DNA from: UBA11650 sp963997925
Lineage (GTDB): Bacteria > Chloroflexota > Dehalococcoidia > Lucifugimonadales > UBA3495
Length of the DNA stretch: 11,504 nt
Reading direction: 5' to 3'
NCBI GenBank assembly: GCA_963997925.1
Contig: CAXEOX010000101.1
Span: 1 to 11,504 of the forward strand
The stretch's first letter is position 1, and each line of letters starts with the position of its first letter. The position numbers and the translations under genes were made by a program. The notes under the pieces were generated by a model that ran no database searches, was not told where the DNA came from, and saw only the letters and a program-made list of their open reading frames with translations. Positions 6,679-11,504 of this stretch are shown here, in pieces.

Positions 6679-7457
6679 GATTCCTGGAAAGCCGCCGCCT
6701 GCTGACCCTATTGCTGGCTGGCGTCTTCCTGTGGAGCTTGTCCAGTGTCGATTGGCAGGGGCCGCTGATTCACACCGGTGGAGTCGCGGCGTTCTGGAAT
6801 TTCCTATCCGCTCTTTTCCCACCGGACCTGTCCCCCGGTTTTCTTAGACTAGCTTTAACCGCGAGCTGGCAAACCCTGGCATATGCCGTGGCGGGAATCA
6901 CGCTGGCGGTGCTGATAGGGTTTCCCTTGGGTGTCATCGCCTCGGGTTCCGTGTCCGGTTCTCCCGGAACGGGTCTTGGTCTCGCCGTGGCCGTGCGCTT
7001 CATCCTGGCGGCCATGAGATCGATACATGAACTGGTCTGGGCGGTGTTATTCGTTGCGGCCTTCGGGTTGTCATCGTTGACGGTGATTCTGGCGCTAGCG
7101 TTGCCCTATGCCGGAATCCTAGGACGGATCTACTCAGAGTTGTTCAACCAAGTGCCGGAAGAGCCGTTGCGCTCTCTGAGGGCGTCCGGCGCATCACCCT
7201 TCCGGGTTCTTCTCTACGGCCGGTTGCCGATGGCCTTGCCGGAGCTGCTGGGCTACACCTTTTACCGGTTGGAGTGCGCTATCCGGTCGGCGGCAATCAT
7301 GAGCTTTGTCGGGATACGGGGCCTGGGATTCGAGATACAACTTTCCCTGAACGACCTGCTGTTCGGTCAAGTGTGGACGTTGCTGCTATTTATGGTGGGC
7401 ATGGTGGTAGTGGTGGATCTGTGGAGCACCCGGGTGCGTCGGAGTTTGGTGTCTTGA
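6660..7457 (+). CDS. ABC transporter permease, PhnE-like (first of two)
   Basis: An inner-membrane permease of about 260 residues with hydrophobic segments near residues 14-28, 70-95, 108-155, 205-225 and 235-255. The cytoplasmic EAA-type coupling loop is visible at about 167-190 (EEPLRSLRASGASPFRV...LP), the contact site for the ATPase. HELVWA (123-128) and GIRGLGFEI (218-226) are typical of PhnE-like subunits. The frame begins at TTG 6660 inside the ATPase gene, but the strong GGGGAGG at 6661-6667 is 7 nt ahead of a CTG at 6675-6677 that overlaps the ATPase TGA, so the true start may be that CTG, shortening the protein by five residues. No ATG exists near either. It ends with TGA 7455-7457, overlapping the proposed start of the second permease. 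Confidence 0.88.
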   Translation: MGRRELRFLESRRLLTLLLAGVFLWSLSSVDWQGPLIHTGGVAAFWNFLSALFPPDLSPGFLRLALTASWQTLAYAVAGITLAVLIGFPLGVIASGSVSGSPGTGLGLAVAVRFILAAMRSIHELVWAVLFVAAFGLSSLTVILALALPYAGILGRIYSELFNQVPEEPLRSLRASGASPFRVLLYGRLPMALPELLGYTFYRLECAIRSAAIMSFVGIRGLGFEIQLSLNDLLFGQVWTLLLFMVGMVVVVDLWSTRVRRSLVS

Positions 7458-8338
7458 TACAACCTGCCTCCATAACGCCGCCGTCACGGACACGCCACCG
7501 CCCGATGACGTTTGCCCGGGCTTCCCTGTACGCATTCGTTGTGCTGGCAGTGGTGTCCTGGGGCTATATCCTGGTGGCTACCGATAGCGGTGCGTCCGAC
7601 GTGGTATCGGCCAAAACCTGGAGCAACGCCGGCAACTTCGTCCGGCAGTTGAGTGGCGTAGATACACCGGCCCGTCCCGCCTTCCTGGAAGCAGACCGTT
7701 GGCTGGCGACTGGGAGACTTGCCCTGAATACCCTGGCGATGAGCGTCCTAGCCATCGTTCTTACTGGTATAGCGGTGTTGCCGACATTCTTGCCCGGAGC
7801 TCGCAACATCAGCAACGGAGATCTCGGTGGCGCTCCGTCCCGTTCCGGGGCGGTCCTCTATCACGTGGTGCGCTTGGTCTTCACCCTGACACGGGCCGTG
7901 CCCGAACTAATCTGGGCGATGGTAATTATTTTCTTTCTGTCGCCTGGGATATTACCTGGAGCGGTGGCTTTAGCGGTGCACAACTATGGAGTGGTGGGCC
8001 GCCTGTCGGCCGAAGTGGTGGAAAACCTGGAGCCGGGTCCGGCTAGGGCGCTTCGGGCCGCTGGCGCGAGCAACCTTCAGATGCTGCTCTACAGCATCTT
8101 CCCCCAAGCCCTCCCCCACTTCCTGACATATCTGCTTTACCGGTGGGAGGTTATTATCCGGACCACGGTTGTGGTGGGTTTTGTCAGCGCGGGTGGGTTG
8201 GGCCGGGAGTTCCGGTTGAGCTTAAGCTTCTTCCACTACACCGACTTGGCTTTGTTGATTATGTGGTACCTGATTCTGGTTTTAGCCGTGGATCTGTTGA
8301 GCGCATGGCTCCGGAGGGTAATGATAAAGGGCGGGTGA
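7454..8338 (+). CDS. ABC transporter permease, PhnE-like (second of two)
   Basis: The second permease subunit, 294 residues from TTG 7454. Hydrophobic segments lie near residues 22-42, 90-113, 133-163, 166-185, 230-250 and 262-285. The EAA-type loop is at about 191-221 (ARALRAAGASNLQM...LP), and RAVPELIWA (147-155) and GGLGREF (247-253) repeat the pattern of the first permease, so the two probably form a heterodimeric channel. TTG 7454 overlaps the preceding TGA (TTGA) and has GGAG at 7441-7444, 9 nt upstream. An ATG at 7505 is the next option but has no Shine-Dalgarno and would remove the basic N-terminal 17 residues. The frame is open further upstream to 7274, but that stretch lies inside the first permease and does not resemble the family. 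Confidence 0.87.
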   Translation: MIQPASITPPSRTRHRPMTFARASLYAFVVLAVVSWGYILVATDSGASDVVSAKTWSNAGNFVRQLSGVDTPARPAFLEADRWLATGRLALNTLAMSVLAIVLTGIAVLPTFLPGARNISNGDLGGAPSRSGAVLYHVVRLVFTLTRAVPELIWAMVIIFFLSPGILPGAVALAVHNYGVVGRLSAEVVENLEPGPARALRAAGASNLQMLLYSIFPQALPHFLTYLLYRWEVIIRTTVVVGFVSAGGLGREFRLSLSFFHYTDLALLIMWYLILVLAVDLLSAWLRRVMIKGG

Positions 8339-8394
8339 AGGTCGTAGTGCATCGCCTGGAATAGGTGGCGGTACGCGTTCGGCCACGGATGCGA

Positions 8395-8423
8395 GTAGGG
8401 GCAGGTTTCAAACCTGCCCCTAC
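8395..8423. repeat. Perfect palindrome between converging operons (REP-like, possible bidirectional terminator)
   Basis: GTAGGGGCAGGTTT (8395-8408) and its exact reverse complement (8410-8423) flank a single C. This is a 14-bp perfect inverted repeat; as RNA the central AT pairs would open into a small loop. It lies 56 nt after the permease stop and 35 nt before the stop of the leftward DUF3800 gene, so it may end both transcripts. GTAGGGGC...GCCCCTAC palindromes with a GTTTxAAAC centre are, from memory, a common dispersed intergenic repeat in several phyla including Chloroflexota. No T-run accompanies it. Confidence 0.65.
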
Positions 8424-8458
8424 GTGGTTAGCGATACTTTATGAGTGATAATAAGCGG

Positions 8459-9226
8459 CTACACTTGGACGTTGTAAATCACTTGTACTACTTTGCCGTC
8501 CCGCAATGCTTCGAAATAGGTTTGGGGCGACGAGGGGTTCTGGAGCCAGCGCCGGGTGAAGTAGGCACACAGGTTGGCTAATTGAGTGCAAGCCGATTGC
8601 TGTGAGCCGACGAAGCAGAAGTTGCCCAGTAGGGCGGTGGAGTCCATACCCTCGTCGGACTTGAGAAACTCGGTCATGAATCGGGGTTCCACCGACCTGC
8701 CGTCACCGGCGACCACCATTGCGAAGTCGGTGACGGGCCACTGGGACTCCATCAGTTGGTTGCTGTCCAATCCGGACATGTTCAATTCGTCGACCAACAT
8801 GTTCAGGGCGAAGAGGAACCGGCCCATGGCAATCTCTGAGGGGTTCTGCCAAACGGCGTTGGGGCCGTCTCCATTGGTGTGCGCATCCGCGAACGCCTGC
8901 TTGTCGACGTAGGCGGCGATCAATGGGGTTTCCCGGCGGATCAGGATACTCAGGCAGTCCTGAATCAACTCGTGCCTTTTCTGAACCGTCCAGGAAGTGA
9001 AGGCGCCGCGCCCCTGAAATACGTCGCTGGGGCGAATCTCATCGGGGGTTCCGGCCTCTCCCAGCGGACGCCCGAAATGACGCCGGCAAAGGGCGTCGAA
9101 TTCGCCCTTGATTGATATCGATTGAGATTCGTGAATCAGCAGACCGACATGAACGTGGTGCGGCTGATTGGAGTCGGCGACGCTAACGCCCGTATTTCCG
9201 GATTCGCCAAGGTAAACCAGGTACAT
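8459..9226 (-). CDS. DUF3800 family protein with altered signature residues
   Basis: A 255-residue protein from ATG 9224-9226, which has GGAGG 7 nt upstream; a longer frame to 9346 would add 40 Lys/Arg-rich residues overlapping rplY and is rejected. It matches the DUF3800 layout: N-terminal MYLVYLGESGNTG (family norm YxDESGxxG), a helical middle (KRHELIQDCLSIL, 83-95; EIAMGRFLFALNMLV, 131-145) and a C-terminal segment GSQQSACTQLANLCAY (207-222; family norm ...QLADLxAY). Thus the first Asp of DESG is Gly7 and the Asp of QLAD is Asn218. Glu8 and Asp175 remain. The biochemical function of the family is not established; an RNase H-like fold has been suggested. It follows rplY by 37 bp on the same strand, probably co-transcribed. 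Confidence 0.7.
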   Translation of the reverse strand: MYLVYLGESGNTGVSVADSNQPHHVHVGLLIHESQSISIKGEFDALCRRHFGRPLGEAGTPDEIRPSDVFQGRGAFTSWTVQKRHELIQDCLSILIRRETPLIAAYVDKQAFADAHTNGDGPNAVWQNPSEIAMGRFLFALNMLVDELNMSGLDSNQLMESQWPVTDFAMVVAGDGRSVEPRFMTEFLKSDEGMDSTALLGNFCFVGSQQSACTQLANLCAYFTRRWLQNPSSPQTYFEALRDGKVVQVIYNVQV

Positions 9227-9263
9227 CGAGAGGCCTCCGATCTGTAGTTGTTGATTGCCGCTA

Positions 9264-9908
9264 CTATTCGGCCTCTTGGTCGCCTTCGTCTTCCGATGCG
9301 GCTTCCGCTCCGTCCGCCTCTCCGAAGACCTCTGCTTCGACGGCACGGAGTACCTCGATCCGCACTACCACATCTTCGGGATCGGTCAACAGAGTCACAC
9401 CGCTGGGTATCGCTATATCTCCGGCTCGAAGTACGCCATCCGGGTCGGTCAGATTCGCCAGATCCAATTCAAGCTCTCTGGGAACTTCAAGCGGCAGTGC
9501 TTCCACGCTCAAATCGCGGAGTTGTTGCATGACGGTACCGCCAGCGGCTCGTGCGCCTGGCGAATCCCCGATCAGCGTGATGGGTACCTGGGCTGAAACC
9601 GGGCGTGACGCATCCACCGCCAAGAAATCGACGTGTAGGATGTCATCGCGACGAGGACCCCATTGAATCTCCCGTGCGAAGGCCAGATGGCTGCCCTGGC
9701 TTCCCTGGACGGTGATGGTCACCGCCGTGTTTCCCCCGGCCTTGACCAATACCTCTACCACCGAGGTAGTCGCGCATTGCAATGGCTGGACCTCGATTCC
9801 GGGTCCATACAGGTGCACCGGAAGCATGCCCTCGCGACGCAACTGCTTAACTTTTTTACCCGTAACCTCCCTAGGGGATAGTTCCAGGCTGATTGACTGG
9901 CTAGTCAT
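9264..9908 (-). CDS. rplY: 50S ribosomal protein L25/general stress protein CTC
   Basis: Binds 5S rRNA in the large ribosomal subunit. From ATG 9906-9908 (AGGAG about 11 nt upstream) the protein has 214 residues, the long CTC/TL5 type. Residues 1-98 are the L25 domain with KQLRREGMLPVHLYGPG (21-37) and LHVDF (91-95); residues about 99-190 are the beta-rich C-terminal domain (ARAAGGTVMQQLRDLSVEALP near 119-139). The last 24 residues are very acidic (EVFGEADGAEAASEDEGDQEAE region), a common tail in this family. A frame extension to 9983 adds 25 residues unlike the family. It is transcribed leftward, divergent from the alpha/beta hydrolase gene, and probably shares its transcript with the DUF3800 gene. 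Confidence 0.95.
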   Translation of the reverse strand: MTSQSISLELSPREVTGKKVKQLRREGMLPVHLYGPGIEVQPLQCATTSVVEVLVKAGGNTAVTITVQGSQGSHLAFAREIQWGPRRDDILHVDFLAVDASRPVSAQVPITLIGDSPGARAAGGTVMQQLRDLSVEALPLEVPRELELDLANLTDPDGVLRAGDIAIPSGVTLLTDPEDVVVRIEVLRAVEAEVFGEADGAEAASEDEGDQEAE

Positions 9909-9993
9909 GGCGGTTGCATCTCCTATAGTCAGGTCGTTAATCGCTATTGAATAGGCGGCAGCCCTTAGACATCGGCCGTGCACCGGATGCTCT

Positions 9994-10022
9994 ATGATAG
10001 CACCTCAGTGCGCCAAGGGAAA
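9994..10022 (-). promoter_or_regulatory. Extended -10 promoter candidate for rplY
   Basis: On the minus strand TGCTATCAT (complement of 9994-10002) is an extended -10 box (TGn plus a five-of-six match to TATAAT). TTTCCC (complement of 10017-10022) stands 17 bp upstream as a weak -35. The transcript would start near 9987, about 80 nt before the rplY ATG. No stronger match was seen in the divergent region. Confidence 0.45.
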
Positions 10023-10030
10023 CAAATTTC

Positions 10031-10050
10031 TTGACACTATAAGGTATTAT
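10031..10050 (+). promoter_or_regulatory. Promoter-like elements before the alpha/beta hydrolase gene
   Basis: A perfect TTGACA (10031-10036) and TATTAT (10045-10050) lie 30-49 nt before the hydrolase ATG. Their spacing is only 8 bp, so they are not a standard -35/-10 pair; each would need another partner, and none is convincing. The AT-rich stretch is nevertheless the most promoter-like sequence on this strand between the two divergent genes. Confidence 0.3.
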
Positions 10051-10079
10051 GAACGTGACTTTGGTTCGGAGGGTGGCAA

Positions 10080-10982
10080 ATGGCGTCTCATTCCCTGGGT
10101 TTAACTCTTTACGATGCGGCAAGACAGATGGGAGTCTCTTTTTCCCAGGAAAACGAGCCGGCTGACAAGTCGGCGCAGGTCGATGGGATGAACTTCCATT
10201 ACTTGGAATGGGGCGATTCGTCCAACCCTACCATCCTGATGCTTCACGGTAACAGCCAGCAGTCCCATAGCTGGGACTTTGTTAGCCTGGCCCTTTCTGA
10301 GCAATTTCACCTCATAGTTCTGGACCAGCGCGGCCACGGCGACAGCGACTGGGCCAGCGATGGAGATTACTCGGTGGAAGCCCAACAGAAAGATATCGAT
10401 GGGTTCGTCCAAGCCGTTGGGTTGGACGGTTTCACGCTGATGGGCCATTCGATGGGCGGACGGAATTCCTACGTCTGGGCCTCACGCCACCCCGGCGCTC
10501 TTAAGGCTCTGATAATCGTCGACACCGGGCCCCAAACCCAAGGCACCGGCGCGAACCGGATCCAGCAGTTCAAAGAGTTGCCGGACGAACTGGACACCTT
10601 CGAAGAGTTTGTGTCACGGGTTCAGGAGTATACCGGCCGCACCCAGGAGCAGGTCTTGGGCGCATTGAAATATAGCATCCGCCAGCGCGAAGACGGGAAG
10701 TGGACCTGGAAGTACGACAAGGTGATGCGAACTCCCGGAGCTCGTCCCCCGGGATGGAACGCGGATCAGTTGTGGGAGTGCGTAGGAAAGATAGATTGTC
10801 CCACGCTGGTGCTGCGGGGAGACCGTAGCGATATATTTGCCGATGAGACTATGCAACGAATGGGGCAAGTGATTGCCGACTGCACCACCACGACCATCTC
10901 CAACGCCGGACACTTGGTGCAAGGAGATAACCCCGCCGAGTTTCTGGTTGAGGTGGGGAAGTTTCTAGGGCGGGTGCACTGA
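10080..10982 (+). CDS. Alpha/beta hydrolase fold protein
   Basis: A 300-residue hydrolase. The ATG at 10080 is preceded by GGAGGG at 10068-10073, an ideal Shine-Dalgarno. LHGNSQQSHSW (55-65) gives the HG oxyanion-hole motif, DQRGHGDSD (82-90) the strand-4 turn, GHSMGG (122-127) the nucleophile elbow with Ser124, LRGDRSDIF (245-253) the acid (Asp248), and GHLV (277-280) the catalytic His278. All three triad residues are present, so it should be active. No signal peptide is evident; the first 35 residues are a short N-terminal extension before the core fold. The pattern is that of esterases, epoxide hydrolases, C-C hydrolases and haloperoxidase-like enzymes; the sequence does not settle which. 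It appears to be a single-gene transcript, divergent from rplY. Confidence 0.9.
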   Translation: MASHSLGLTLYDAARQMGVSFSQENEPADKSAQVDGMNFHYLEWGDSSNPTILMLHGNSQQSHSWDFVSLALSEQFHLIVLDQRGHGDSDWASDGDYSVEAQQKDIDGFVQAVGLDGFTLMGHSMGGRNSYVWASRHPGALKALIIVDTGPQTQGTGANRIQQFKELPDELDTFEEFVSRVQEYTGRTQEQVLGALKYSIRQREDGKWTWKYDKVMRTPGARPPGWNADQLWECVGKIDCPTLVLRGDRSDIFADETMQRMGQVIADCTTTTISNAGHLVQGDNPAEFLVEVGKFLGRVH

Positions 10983-11000
10983 CGGGGTTCAGTTGCGCCT

Positions 11001-11018
11001 GCCCCGCGATAGCGGGGC
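11001..11018 (+). terminator. GC hairpin after the hydrolase gene
   Basis: GCCCCGC (11001-11007), loop GATA and GCGGGGC (11012-11018) form a perfect 7-bp stem 18 nt after the hydrolase stop. There is no T-run, so termination might depend on Rho or on the second palindrome that follows at 11025. Confidence 0.45.
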
Positions 11019-11024
11019 GGTGGT

Positions 11025-11052
11025 TCGGCAAGCCTGTCCTGAGCTTGCCAAA
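11025..11052. repeat. Dispersed-type palindrome GGCAAGC...GCTTGCC
   Basis: GGCAAGC (11027-11033) and GCTTGCC (11043-11049) pair perfectly around the loop CTGTCCTGA, with TT/AA pairing outside one mismatch. The string TTCGGCAAGCCTGTCCTGAG is, from memory, the centre of a very common dispersed intergenic repeat (the AAGCTCAGGACAGGC type) seen in many bacterial and metagenomic contigs. It comes 7 nt after the GC hairpin. Copy number in this genome cannot be judged here. Confidence 0.55.
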
Positions 11053-11053
11053 A

Positions 11054-11504
11054 GGGTCACCAAGAACGGTGATGATTCGCTTGACTAGAGTTGTGCAGTC
11101 GCGTACGTCCTACCATTTTGCGTCTACATTATGAGGTGATGGGCGCTAACTTCTGGCTCGATAGGCTGAAATAAGCGGCTTGGCGTTGTTCATTCCGGCA
11201 GAGACGGGGTAGGGTCATGTGCTCACTACGTGCAAACACCGAGTTGTCCGGCGAGTGCATCCACGCTAAAGGTGTATGAGGCCGACAAGACCTATCCAGA
11301 ATCCGAGGTCGGGCTAGGGCTCATGGTAAGACCTGCATCCAAGGCCACCTTGCTGTGAGGTCCAGATCCCTGGGAGCAGCGTTGCTATGGGCCTAGATCT
11401 GAACCGAGCATCAAACTAATGTCGGAATCGTATTGATTCTACTGTTCTATCCTATCTCGTGTGATTTCCTGCAACGCAACAAAAACTCTCCCGAAGTTTT
11501 CCCT
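11054..11504. other. 450-bp terminal region with no convincing gene
   Basis: No frame of 60 codons with a start is seen on either strand, and no tRNA, rRNA, tmRNA, SRP or RNase P signature was recognised. A frame on the plus strand is free of stops from 11170 to 11358 but has no start with a Shine-Dalgarno. Local pairings exist: about 9 of 10 bp between GGTCCAGATC (near 11358-11367) and GATCTGAACC (near 11395-11404), and a 6-bp AT hairpin AAAACT/AGTTTT (11482-11500). The region may be a regulatory space upstream of a gene beyond the window, an unrecognised RNA, or decayed coding sequence. Confidence 0.4.

Noticed and set aside
7274..7453. Upstream extension of the second permease into the first
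   Set aside because: Its translation is Gly/Pro-rich and non-membrane, and it overlaps the well-supported first permease for 180 bp; TTG 7454 with GGAG fits better.
9227..9346. 40-residue basic N-terminal extension of the DUF3800 gene
   Set aside because: It lies mainly antisense-free inside the rplY 3' end in another frame, while ATG 9226 has GGAGG at ideal spacing and matches the family start.
10031..10050. TTGACA with TATTAT as a standard sigma70 promoter
   Set aside because: The spacing is 8 bp rather than 16-18, so they cannot be a normal -35/-10 pair; they are listed only as promoter-like elements.
11272..11358. Possible 28-residue peptide from GTG 11272 (VYEADKTYPESEVG...)
   Set aside because: It reads plausibly but there is no Shine-Dalgarno, no recognised family and no neighbour context; it is kept only as part of the unexplained region.
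11340..11404. SRP RNA-like segment (AGGTCCAG...GGGAGCAGC)
   Set aside because: The similarity is limited to a few bases; the conserved SRP loop GGAAGGAAGCAGC and its pairing are absent.

Overview
The window is 11.5 kb of moderately GC-rich bacterial chromosome made mostly of housekeeping genes, with one ABC transporter operon. No phylogenetic marker was searched. The gene content (greA-lysS-serS block, L25 of the long CTC type, PhnD-like uptake operon, HpPgdA-like deacetylase, GC-rich intergenic palindromes) is compatible with a Chloroflexota organism of the Dehalococcoidia/SAR202 kind, but that is a low-confidence inference.

Layout. At 1-80 is the last 25 codons of a rightward gene, facing a leftward block and separated from it by a strong 15-bp hairpin (201-233). 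The leftward block 4523-303 reads greA, lysS, serS, then a polysaccharide-deacetylase-family gene. Gaps are 26 bp (greA-lysS), 99 bp (lysS-serS, holding a palindromic repeat) and 25 bp (serS-deacetylase). A good sigma70-type promoter (TTTACA, 17 bp, TACAAT) lies upstream of greA at 4600-4628. Transcript-rescue, aminoacylation and an envelope or amide hydrolase are thus probably expressed together.

Divergent from greA, a 470-bp intergenic region carries a rightward promoter candidate (4710-4738) and a leader with two mutually exclusive hairpins followed by eight Ts. It leads into a four-gene ABC importer operon (4994-8338): lipoprotein binding protein of the PhnD superfamily, ATPase, and two PhnE-like permeases. 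The genes overlap or touch at every junction, and three of the four have non-ATG starts. From remembered family signatures, the binding protein looks more like the 'putative selenate' subfamily than true phosphonate PhnD. No phosphonate-degrading gene is present here.

After a perfect palindrome (8395-8423) comes a leftward pair: rplY (ribosomal protein L25/CTC) and, 37 bp downstream of it, a DUF3800-family gene whose two signature acidic residues are replaced. Divergent from rplY is a rightward alpha/beta hydrolase with an intact-looking catalytic triad. The last 520 bp hold a GC hairpin, a further dispersed-type palindrome and about 450 bp with no convincing gene.

Points of most interest: the attenuator-like leader of the transporter operon and that operon's likely substrate; a GreA whose catalytic tip residues are replaced; the altered DUF3800 protein; and three different dispersed-type palindromes, one in each of three intergenic spaces. 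No mobile element, CRISPR array, tRNA or rRNA was seen.
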